Assembly (NCBI GenBank): GCA_038496675.1
Contig: CM076661.1
Coordinates: 5,959,645 to 6,023,644, forward strand
Origin: Rachycentron canadum
Taxonomy: Eukaryota > Chordata > Actinopteri > Carangiformes > Rachycentridae
Reading direction: 5' to 3'
Length of the DNA: 64,000 nt
Position 1 is the first letter of the stretch, and each line of letters starts with the position of its first letter. A program made the position numbers and the translations under genes. The notes beneath the pieces were generated by a model, which was not told the DNA's origin, ran no database searches, and saw only the letters and a list, made by a program, of their open reading frames with translations. Positions 1 through 12,500 of this stretch are shown here, piece by piece.

Positions 1-1358
1 ATGGTAGCGGGGGGCAGATTAGTGCTTCCTGACTGCGGTGCAGCATTCTGATTGGCTGAGCAGAAGCACATGTTCTTTGGGGAGCCAAGACAGAGGATTT
101 ATAAACAGGGTTCATGCAGGCAGACTGGGGAGGCATATGGGGACAATTTGGGTAATTGGGCTGTGACTCGGCACAGGGGTATTACTGTACCAAAGAAGCC
201 CAGACTCAGAGAGCTCTGACAGCTAATTGGCCAGGATATTTTTACAAATGACAGCAGCCTCTCTGGTCCAGGCCTTTCTCAAAAGGCTGGACACCCTGAG
301 AGCCGAGGTAAATCAACAGCTAATCCCACGTCTTCTGCTTTTTTCAAGTGGGATGTGGGGAAGGGGGTAACGTACCCACGGCCTAAGTACACCCATCAAC
401 CCACTTCCTAACAGCCTTAAGCAAACATCACCTCACACATTGACTTGTGAATGATGGCAGTGTGCTATCTGCCTCCTCTGTACTATTCAAATGGCGATAT
501 GAGAAGCCTGAGCGTGGTGGGCTGAATTTGACTACGGACATGTTTGAGTTGCAAGCTCATTGCTCATGTTGCGGACAAAAGGGCTTTGGAGAAATGCCAC
601 CATCAGCTCAGCCTGTAAGATGTCAGAACCCACAATATTTATCCTTTGCTGCCTCAACAATGGCTGTCGTTAGCCTCTCACAAACAAGATCATTCCATCA
701 ATGTGCATACCGATGGATCATTCCCAAAAATGACGGCCACAATCTGAGAACAGAGCTATTTGAGTCATCTAGCCACATAATTATCATTCACAGAGGATGA
801 CCACTTCTCTGTACATCATGCGTCACTGGAAAAATGTTGAAAATATAGCAGATACTGGGCTCCCACTGTAACCTCCTCTTGAAAATAGTACTGTTGTCTG
901 CTTCCAATTAGTTCATTGGAGTTAATCTAATGCTCCAGTTTGTACATGTGGAACTGGCGTATGGTAACGTTTCCATTAAACAAAATTAACTTTTGTTTGG
1001 GCCATCAGGCCCTGCCGGATGTGTAATTTGAGATTTTGAGGATGTTATGACGAGCAAACAGATGAGGTATTAGCGTAGCTGATCTTACAAGCTCCTCTCT
1101 GATTTTTGCTTCCTCCTTGCCGTGGTATTCAGGCTAACTAATCACACTGTCAAACACTTGCTGTTTCCCACTGGCATGGTGGCTGGGACACGTGCATATC
1201 ATATTGCCTGAGGTTAGCAAAAATTTGGGGTAGTCAAGGTTACAAACAACAAAGCAAAGCTAAAGAGTATGTCTGTCACTTGTCTATGCATTTGTGGGTA
1301 AAAACCAAAACAGGACTGGAGGTCGGAGTGTGATCATAGATTTTGATTGGCATATTAC
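1..1358 (-). other. slc25a21: slc25a21 intron downstream of the last visible exon
   Basis: Non-coding in all frames as far as I can judge. I looked for the next slc25a21 exon (the segment expected to start near residue 202, with the third carrier repeat) and did not find it. A plus-strand open frame at 447-800 has no recognisable protein. No repeat family was recognised. Confidence 0.75.
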
Positions 1359-1523
1359 CGGGCTGGTGGGAATAGCATCCTTGACATTGAAGTAGAAGCC
1401 AAAGTAGATCATGTTGAAAACTCCATGGCGCCCCAGTGTTGATGTTAATCCTTTATTAAGACCCTTCAGTCCAAACCCGTCCGTCTTCATGATGCGTCTG
1501 GCTTGAGCAAAAGAGGAGGGTTG
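1359..1523 (-). CDS. slc25a21: slc25a21 exon, second matrix loop and helix 4
   Basis: 165 bp, 55 codons, phase 0 at both ends, and the last exon visible before the left edge. It begins QPSSFAQARRIMKTDGFGLK, continues GLNKGLTSTLGRHGVFNMIY and ends FGFYFNVKDAIPTSP. GRHGVFNMIYFGFYFNVK is almost the same as the human carrier as I recall it. The acceptor is ctccaattcag and the donor gtaatatg. The intron to exon 1640-1747 is only 116 bp. In the full protein, the third repeat and C-terminus should follow and must lie left of position 1. Confidence 0.95.
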
Positions 1524-3503
1524 CTGAATTGGAGAGAGTAAATTAAAAAGGAGGACGTGTCAAGGGCTGATGCAAAACTGCTGGGCTTCTAGTGAAAAGT
1601 TCACATTAACAATTTACAAGTTAAGACTATTTTATCAACCTCTTTGAAGGAATCTCTGTTGGCCTGGAGACTGACTTTCACCACTTCGAATGGATTGACA
1701 ACAACAGCCTCAGTCAAGCCTGCTCCAAGCCCTGCTGCAGACAGCGCCTGGGGGGAGATGGACATGATTTAGGACTGGCAATGTGGAGATAATATTTGGG
1801 TGAGACAGAACAGAATAGACGATGAGGAAGACTGCCAATGTTCAGGCTGTAAGAGCCCACTGCAGACTTATAGTTTCGATTTTGAAAACTTGTTCCCCGA
1901 GTCTTTGTTTCGACATCTGTCACGCCTGTCATTGTTAACATTTGACAAATGTTTGAAGACACACAGAACACCTGCGTTTGTTATCATTTGACAAAATGTC
2001 AGATGACAGACAGGAGGGACAACTAAAGAAAGAAATAGGAATGTGAGACAAAAAGCAAGATAAGTAAGACTCATCATCAAGGTAGAACATTATATTCATG
2101 TAAGTCAGAAAAAATAATTAAATAAATTTTTTTCTAATAATGACTTTAACTTACATTACATTTGGGGTGTTATAGGATGTAATAAGCATATAACCTATAT
2201 ATAAATGAATATCCCCAATACGTAATCAACCATGGATGTTGCAACCCTGCTCGTATTTTCTGTCTACATGCAAGTGTGTGCATGTGTGCGTACATGTGTA
2301 CTCGGAGAGAAGCGTAATGGGAATATGTCAAGAACGTGTCTATAGCTCATTACTCTTCCTGCCTCTTTATCCTGCTGTCAGAGCCCCAGGACCCATCCTC
2401 TCAAACATGCCTTGCGATGTTTACACAGCCAGGCAGCCACATTTTAATTCCTTATTTGTGTTATTACTGTGTGTGTCCTCATTAATCAGAGTGAAGGCAT
2501 TCAGCTGTGCCATGCTGAGTAGGAGAGAGAGAGCCATTCGGAACCACTCTGTAATTCACTTGCACTAATGATCAGATGTGATTACAGTACTTGATACACA
2601 CAGGCCTCTGAGGGAAATGGGGCTGGAGCTGCTTGAAGAGGAAGAAGATAGTGAGAAGGAGGCGGAAGAGGAGGAAGAAAAGACCATGATTGATGGGACA
2701 GGTAAATATTTCTCCACCAATGGTTGTAAAAACAAGCTGAGGATATGTGCTATGCCGGATGGCCCCAGCCTTTAGTTACAGGTAAACCATCCATCACAGC
2801 TGACACTTGGCTGCCACCTGAATAGGTGGTGTGTGGTGACCGCACCTCAGCAACACAAATCTGTTGAGCTCAAAACTCTGACTCAATATAACAGAAATTA
2901 GTCTTGAAGGGTGAAACCACTTGTATACTTATGGCCTGTGGCGTAACCAAGTCTCCAGAATTAACAACCGCCAAGCAAACATACAGCAGAGTCTGTTTAT
3001 TAGGACAGTGTTATGTATTGTATTATTTTGGCTTTAGCTGAAATTAAACTAAGTATATGAGGTTTCAGTCACAAATACAGGGGTTAAATTTGTTTGGGTG
3101 ACATTATTAGTGGCAGGAATCACATTTTTACTGTGGCAAAGCAAGGCAATTTTATTTCTATACCACATTTCCACAAAGAATGTGTTTTACATTAAAGAGC
3201 AGACAGCAAAGCGTGATCATATAAAAAAAGTCTTATTTTTTACACGATTCATCTAATGTAGATGTAAAAACCACAGATAAAAACTAGGCAGACACTGTAA
3301 AGATTAGCCCTGAAATGTTTGCTCCCGACTATGTTTAGAGTTGGGACATTTTTCAGTCAGACTGTTGGATAATCAGTTGGTTTTCTGGCAGGTCAGAGGT
3401 TTTGGTTGACTGTTGCAATTTGAGCAGTAACATGGTCCTGGAGTAGTATTTTACACATTGTGGTAAAACTGTAGTCTTGACTGAGACTCTGCTGTGGGGG
3501 AAG

Positions 3504-3539
<36 letters not shown>

Positions 3540-6500
3540 CACAGCAGAACATACAGATCAGACTGTCTGCAGCTTCCAGTTGCAGCTCCATATTTTTCTG
3601 CTTTCCTCTCACTTCATGTTCAGTAAGAATGCACTAAGTCTCGCCGTCTTCCTCCATTTTTGTCAACAGTGCTTATTACACAGTTGTCTTGGTTGAATAA
3701 GATGAAATTTGCAATGGATTAAATCCACCAGGGAATCAATTATATGCTTATGTTTAGTGTGAGCACACAAGTTGGTCAATTTACGTGTACAATGCGAGTA
3801 TAACAGCTGCAGGTTTTGGCCATGCAGAAGGCTGATAAAAATGTGCAGAGTGAGTAAACATAACCTACAAGGTTAATAAAAACAGTGTTTGCCCAGCTTT
3901 AAGTCTGCATTTTCATTTCATAGTTATTGTGTCATTTCTAATCCAGTGTGATGGAGTAAATATTCAAAACTAAATTCTCACGATATTTACAGGGCAGACT
4001 GCACTCCAGTTAAACTTTATTTGTATTAGCTTGTAATGTTTTAAAAAGATTACATTTCAGTGTCTTACTTATATACACTCATTTATTTCCCGCTTTCAAA
4101 TTCTGTGCTAATCAACATTCATTCTCACACTGTGAGCCAGTAAAATCAAAACAAAACAAAGCCTCTGTAATAAACATGGGCTCCAGACAAGCACCAGCTA
4201 CAGTGGTTTCACACAAAACAGTACAAACCAAACTTCTTTTAACTTATGTTATGTGGCTGCTCTGTTGTGTAGAATGAAGCTTATATAGGGTTATATAGGC
4301 TCATATAAAGGTTCAGAAAGAGGCATGAAGCCATTAGCCAAGATGATCAGTTGATGACCAGCTGATCTCTGATTGTCAACTACAAACCTGATAATGAATC
4401 ATCATCAATCATGAGAACAGTCTATTAAATTAAAACACGTTACACGTCTAATTCTTCCACCAAAGTGAAACTGGAACTTTCAAGCTGTTTTTAAATTGAA
4501 ATATTTAAGCTACTGCCCTACAACATAATCACATATTGGTTCACTCCATTTGTTTAGAGAGGGATAGAGTTATTTTTAAACTATGCAACACAAGTGCATT
4601 CCATCCAAATGTTATTTTAGTTGGTTCATGGATTATTAGTTATTTTTATTTCACCATCTGTGACACACTTGGATGTGTTAATCATCAGGGATGTTGTCAT
4701 ATGTACTTAAAGCTTAACAAAATTGTTATTCCAGGCCCTCTTTACTTAATGGCCACTTTAAGTTTTTTCTTTTTAACCTTTATGCTCAGTTAAACACAAA
4801 AACGTTAAATGAATACATTGTCAAAATGTGATTCCATGTTATATATTTGTACATGAAAAAGCTGCGAAAATTAATTTACATTACGTTTAAATTAATTAAT
4901 TGGGTTGGTAAAATTATTCTTGGCATTCATCTTTGTTTTATCAGCCTATGGCTGGAAATGTTGATTTTTTCAACGTTCTTCCTGATCCTGTGGGTGTTTA
5001 TTTTACAGGTGAGAGTATATTCAGGTGTTTCTGTGTCTGAGACTTACCACACCAGGAGACAAAGGGGTCAAATTCAGCAACTTCTTGTATTGCTCAAAAG
5101 TGAAAAACTGCAGAGAAAAGATTGGGATAAATGAGCTGTCAGAGGGTCTTGATTGTATTCATAAGCTAACATCTCCGCATACACACACACACGCACACGC
5201 ACACACACACACACACTGAAGTATACACAAAACACATCCATAAGTAAAAGCAGCTACCTTAAAAACGCATGAGGAAATGTGAACTTTGACTTTTGAACTG
5301 GAGAACATTGCATTATCTCAACAAAAATGAATATTAAGCTGCACTTAAAATTTTCGATCTCGATCTTTGCGGAAAGTGTCGCGCACTTTCTCAAAAGAGA
5401 CAACTGATTTGTTTATCTTACCAAAGGGCAAAATGCCAACAGAGGTGTTTTAATTGGAGCTTTAATTTGCTTTAATTCTTCACCCCAGACATTTCTCATC
5501 ATCAGCCTGCTTTGTTCACTGTGTGAGTGATTACCCCATCTTCTCAGTGTGAGTGCTTATTTTCAAAGTTCACACATTCTCGTCTCCAGCATCTCATTAC
5601 ATAGCAGCTCCATATCAGGCATGAGGCCTCCTCTGTGCATACAAAAGGACTGGTCCCAGGAAAAGGCGTGCTGCAGATGCATGTACGTAAATATTTGGTA
5701 GGCTACCAGAACAAACAGGAGTGGCTGCAGACATGGCTGATGGTGTCAAGCGTCAACATGGGTATACCAAATTAGAGCAACTGCAGTTGGAGTGTTTTTA
5801 TACGCTAGTTTCAGGGTGAAACCAGAGCCTGAGCCGTGTCACAACCCAAGAACCAACACGCACATCCTTCAACTCACCTTGACAGCTCTCTTTGGTGTCT
5901 CAGCCAAAATTGGAGGTAGGATTCCCTTGTAGAATCCAAAGATGCTGTAGAGAGAGAAAACTAAATGTTAAAAATGCTTATCTGATAACTTCTCAAGCTT
6001 CACCTGATATTTTGATCAAACTGCATGTTGATCAAAGAACTGAAACAATAAGTGCATTGGCAGTTGATAGGCACAGAATTAATCAAAAAATGCAAATATG
6101 CCCTGGTCGTAACTGTGCAGTGAATTAATCAATAGAATAATAGCTGACTGAGTAGAAATAATCCTGGTTAGTTGCAAATAATTTAGAACTTAGGCCTTAG
6201 AGAATCATACTAGTGGTTTTATTATGTTTTCATTCCATTTACTAGAATATCATGTACATTATAGTTTATATCATAGCTAAACATTTTGCCCATTATCATC
6301 TAAATCAATAAGGGTTAAGGCTAAATAACAGAAACACCTTTCTATAATGTAATACACTGTAATAAACCCAATGCTCCAAAATAATCATACATTTCAATGT
6401 ATAAAAGAGAGATGAATTATCTTATCATTAGAAAACGGCCACAACAAATGATGTATACATCATTGGTGGTTAAAATTTAAAATATTTTGACCAGATGACC

Positions 6501-9500
6501 AACAAGAGACACATTAAAGAGGATAAATGTAACAGTCAGTGCATCAGATCGTAGAAAATGTCACACTCCAAAAACCTGGATTCGTCATTTCCCATAATGA
6601 AACCAGCAGAATCAATTTAGGCCGTCCCTGCCTGGTAAAAGCCAATGTCTTAAACACAGCACACCTTCAGTATGCAATGCAGGCTCTCTCATACATTTGT
6701 TCCCTGTAAGAGTTAGCTGAAATAACCTTAATGGCATCATGAAGGTTATTTTCTCAGACAACACCAAGCTCCTTTCAAAGACAAAATATAAGTGGAGTTT
6801 CCCTTTAAGGTCCTTAAATTTGCTGACACCCTGGTAGGTCCCTTTGACATGGCACTTTTTCAACGATATGGGACTTTGTGCATCAGTCAAGTCTTTGATA
6901 ATTCAGAACATGGACCACATGAGTAATACCAAGTACAAGTACTGTATATTTCTGCTGTTTGGCAGCGCAACTACCAAGATATATTTTCAAACCACAAACC
7001 TTGGTAAACACTGAAATGATTTAAGAGTTTATTTCAGCATTTGATATAATGGATGTTTCAAAAGAAGGTAGGTGTATAATTTTAGTCAATTTGGTAGTTT
7101 GCCTTTCCTCAATCGTACATGCAGCCATGATTTACAGCATACTTGACGGCAGGAAAAATAAAACGATATAGTGAGTTATGTATATAGAGATGTATGCCTA
7201 CATTTAACACAAGCTGTATTTTGTTGGAAATCACTTTCATAGAGTACATTAACAGCATAAATGGACAGTTTGGTTAGATTGTTAGTTTTATGCAAAAGTC
7301 CCTTTTACTTCACATTGTTAAAAAGGCATGTGATGTTTCATTCTATCCTTTTCAAATAATTTAAATAACTCATTTATATACTGAAAACTCATTTTATAGA
7401 TATGGAAATGTAGCAAAAAGTCATAAATTCCCACTATTGCATGACCAGTCTTTGATGTTTACATGAAAGAAGATAGTAGTATGTTTTCTGTTTTGCAATG
7501 ATGGCACAAAGCATGTTTCGTATACATTCAGAAGTGCATACACATGCATTTCCCTCATTCCATAATTTAGTGAAAACATGGGTGGAATAGTTCATAGTTT
7601 TGAACTTGAGTAGTTTACACTAACAGGGCCACACAAATGATGTCACACAAGTTGCCAATTAAAGAGAATTATACAGGCACTTGCATGATTTTTATGTTTC
7701 CTATATAAATGTTTATATGTTTGTTTCTCAAACCGTACTTATCTGTGACATTAGTGGTCAATAAGACACTATGAATAAGTCATATTTCTGCTTTAGGGCA
7801 GTTGTGTAACGCAGCATGTCTGTAGCACCAAATACTATTGAGTCATTAGCTGTCAACAAACCGTGGCTCACAGCAGAAAACTACTTTTATTCTGCTCTCA
7901 TTCTTAAATATTTTACAGGGTTTGCCACAAAGTGAAACAACACTAAACACACTAAACATCTTCTGTCATTCTGCAACTAATACAGATGTTCCAGACAGAC
8001 ACAGAATCAATTACATAATTGTCTCCACACTTGTTCTTTTTTCTTTTCTTCTTTAGCCACTATAACCATCATATAGTGGCTAAAGATGAACCACACACTA
8101 CATAGAGTAGGTCCAACAAATTATGTGTTTGTGAGATAAATCATAATATGTGAAACACTGTTTTTAGAACTTAACGAGGAACAAAATGGCCAAAGGTGTC
8201 CATTTATTTATAACGGAGCTTAGGGACAAATGAACCTAACCAATATGCTAACAGTCAACAGTTCTGTTTCTTCTTTAGCAGTGGGACATTTTTTCATGAG
8301 AAAATATACGGTCAATGGAAAATGCTAAATATAAGCTCCGTTTAAGCTTCCTGGGCATTGAGTGCTCTATTCTCTTAAAAGAGTAGGGTACTCCACTAAA
8401 TTAGCATTGCTCTTCCAGTGTAACAGTATCAGAACCATGGATACTGTCTTTTTTTATTCTGTCCATTCTTACCCACAGGGCAAAAATATCTGCAGACTGT
8501 TAGACTGGACTGTGTTATGAAGGTAGAAGCCACATGCATGCTGTTCAATTTGTATCCACTTTTTTCACAGATGCATTAATACTCCAAGCCCAAAACTGAC
8601 TAAAATCAGTAGCACTGCGCTTTGAAAAAATGATTATGGGCATGATATATATACACACATACATACATATATTCAAATACACAATCCTGCTGATTAAAAT
8701 ATTCAGCCCCAAAATGTGTATTAATTGGTGCATAAACAGTCTTAAAATATGCACATTTATTCCTGTTTGAGTAAGCAGTATACACACACCGGTAGTTATG
8801 CACAGCTATGTCAGTGTTTATTGATGTACAGTATAAATCAACAACTATACTTTGGTATATTATTTATCTGTTTATACAGAAACTGATTAGTTCATCCTTG
8901 AGAAGTTGTGTTGAGATGTTACTGAGATATCACGTTTACATGAATGCGGCAACCTGAAAAATGATACCTCTAGATCTGGCTGGCGCAGAGGCATAAAAAC
9001 AACGCCAGCTTCGTCTTTGAAGCTTTTAAACCAATTCATACCAATGAAAGTTAAAAGCAAGAGTAGCAAAAATGTATCATTTTTCTGTAAACATGAAGAG
9101 GGCCATAGTGTGGGCATCAGAGGCACTGGCATTGCTTACAATCAGCCAAAACAGACCAGCTCTTCAACTAAGTTTCTTGCAGTTGACCTAGAAAGACAAA
9201 GTACAAGGGAGTGCATATTGATATTGTACACAGGTCTGGACAAAGGAGACAATGTGGCGTAACTGACTGTATCCTGTGAACAGCGGGACCTGCTCTGTTG
9301 TGGCAACATTCTTGACAAGTCAACAGAGATGATCTTAGTTGATTGGGACCAAGTGTAAATATTTCTGCTGCTTCTCTACATTTCCACTGACTGTAACCTG
9401 AGACAGACAGGCCATTAAACCTGCCCAGCTCAACAGCACTGAGGCTTCTGTCCAAAAACTGCAGTGAACCACAACTAATTATCAAAACACTTGTCATCAG

Positions 9501-12500
9501 GTGACCAAGAAAGCCCATTTCATCAACAACTCAAGTTACACAAGTGGTATAACAAGACACCAAATGGTTTGTAACACACAACCATGTGGGGGTTTGTAGG
9601 AAACTGTTAGAGAAAGAGCAGGTTCTTCAAAAGAGAAAGAGAACCACTGCAGTTTAACTACCAGCAAATAAACTTCTGAAAGATGGATTCTCACTTGCAA
9701 GAAATTCAGCTACCTTGCAAAGCCAAAAACTAATCCTTAATATCCTTTGTGCAAACAAGTTATTTCAGTCAGATGGAAGGACCTTCCCTCTGCTCTCTTT
9801 GTACATGCAAATGGTGGCCATAGATTTCCCGGGTGTGGTCAAGCTGGGGAGCCACCAGGTGATGAAAGAAGTGAAATTTGTTACAGAACAAATATGGCCT
9901 CTAGTGAGTGACATTCATTTGAATCCTAATTTGATTTCCAATGTAAAGTACACACCAAGTCCCTTTTTGTCTTTCCTAAACAAATGGCCTCCTGACGCAA
10001 GTATGTGTGTGTGTGTGTGTGTTTGTATGTGTGGAGAGTGTTTGTATGCACTCGTGCTTATGATTTGTCTTTCATTTTCATAAACCTTTCCTTTTTTAAC
10101 AGCCTCCATCCATCTGGTGAGGATAATGGCACTGACAGAACTACACAGACACATTTGATTAAATGAACTGGCCAAGAATATCCAGACAGAAATTCTGACT
10201 TCTTAGCAGTAGAAATGTATAAATGCATAAAGTAACAGATCAGAACAGAGTATTAAATTCTTGTTGGCGCCAATATTCATAGCATTGCCATGAGGAAATC
10301 CTGGTGAAATATGAGCTTTCCCAGGGATCTTTTTAACATGTAAACAACCGGCATGCTTCATCTGCAAATATTTGCACTTTCCCAGTGACTGCTGTAACCT
10401 TGACATTGTCACTGAGAGAAACAGTCAGGGAGAACCACCAGTGCCCAGGATCCACTGAATGGAGACACAAGTAACACGTCTGCACTTTGTGTATTATAGA
10501 AATGATCTAAATTTACTTTGGTGTATCATTCATATCACAAGATGAAACAACTAAAAGGGAAGGCCCCAACCCAAATTGACTGACTGGGTGGGGGGCATAT
10601 TAGGGGTGCTATACAACTGTACTTAAGTAAAACAATCTGGAGGCTGTGTTTTATGAAGAATTTAACAGTTAAAACAGGAGGATGACTCATGTCTGTACAA
10701 TAAGTACAGCGAACTGACTGAACAGACTGGAAAACAGTGAGAAAGTTCTAATCTGGCTGTGGTCATATTTCACATCCACCAACTAGCACCGCTCAAGTTC
10801 ACCAGTTAACATGTTATTTCTTGCCCGTTTACTCTAGATAAAAACAGACGTAAAAGAACACATAGGTCTGGGCATGAAAGCAAATAGTGAGATCACTTGA
10901 AATGTTGAACTATTCCTTTAACCTGATTGCTGCTTCATACAAACCGTGCCTGTTCCATCATAGCAACATATGTAATCTGGTGGACACGCTTATCTGCACT
11001 TCTTCACACTTCCATGAATGTATATATATTTTTGCATGGGTGGTCCCAGCTGGAATCTTTCCCCACCCCCACCAAATCTGCATTATTAGTTCAAGGCATT
11101 ACTCATTGATTGACTGTACAATGGCCAACGCAACCTGCTGTAATGCATGGACCCTTTTAACAATCCCGTGGCCGTTCTTTGGGTCTCGACCCAGTCTCTG
11201 GATACCACACTGGTAAAGAATGCCGAGAATAGAGTCTTTTTGTTTGCCTCCAGACGGAAACACTTAACACATGCTCATGCTGCTGCACCCACATGCAACA
11301 GAAAAGAGGGCCTGTAAGGCAATATACAACCAAGTGTTGGTGAGCATAGTTCACACTGTCACACACTTATGAGCACAGCAACGAGATGTAATGTTACATT
11401 TTCCAGATAGAATAACCTAATATAAATGTTGACTTTTCTTTTTTAAACAAACAAAAAAAAATTTCTTACCTACCAATGTTTAAGATGTATTTTGCCATGA
11501 TATAAAAAGTAATTGCTATATGCCTATATGTCTGGTTACTGTGTCCATGCTTTAGAGTGACTAAAAGATGGGATCATACATGTGATCATTTCCACGTCTT
11601 TCTTCAGTTTAATCACCAAGCTCAAACAGAGCTCAGGTTTCCTCCTTCATCACTTCAGAGAGAATGAGGCCTGGTGTTAGCTCAGTCTTGCCATCAGCTG
11701 ACGGGAGATGTTTATTTTTAATAATAATTCTACAACAGCGGGCCCAAGCACTATTTGTATAAATTATAACCAAGTGGTTTGGCCTGGAGGTAATCCTGAA
11801 TGTGCTACTGGGAAGTGATTATAGCCTCAGCAAAAATATACTGTTGGTGATAATTGTTCAACAGGAAAGGGAATCTTCCATCTGTGGGGACATCACATGC
11901 CATGGTTCATCGGCATTTGCGCACAGTCCAATAACTATCATAATTGTTAGCATGACACTGTGTAATTTGGCAGTCATCTCATTGTTTCTGTGAAATGTTC
12001 TTACGAATCCTGAAGGACACACCTTTAAGGCATGCTGGCAAACAATTTCAACTGAATATGAGGTTGTGTGGGGTTAAGAGGGTACAACTACTTTGGCAGG
12101 ATGTGTCTGTTGAACTACAGCCAACAGAGGAGTTCCAACTGTCCTGAGCTGGCCTCTCACCGTGCACTTGCTCACACCTCACAGCAGATCAACTTTATAT
12201 CCGCTGTAAAGCTGTCGACTCGCCGTAAACAGAGCGAGTGGCAACCACTTTCTCCTACGCCTGCAGTGTCTCACAGACCTGTCACAAGTCAGGCAGAGTA
12301 GGAAGGACCGTTGCAGGATCACTGTCTTTAGTTAGTTGTGAAAGTTTAACATGTAGGTTCTAAGTCAATAACAGCTGTAGTCTTACCCATTGTGAGATAA
12401 GGCATGTTTGCTGGCTTGCTGCTGGATATTTCTGTAGGCTGTTAACAGACACACTGGCTGTCTTATAGCAACCAACACCTGAGCTTTCTGGCTACAGTAC

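Noticed and set aside
1..1358. Search for the next slc25a21 exon with the third carrier repeat
   Set aside because: No stretch with the expected peptide or signature was found; it should lie left of the window.
2610..2700. Acidic stretch (EEEEDSEKEAEEEEEK) in a plus-strand open frame
   Set aside because: Comes from a GAG/GAA-rich simple sequence on the antisense strand of an intron; no supporting gene structure.
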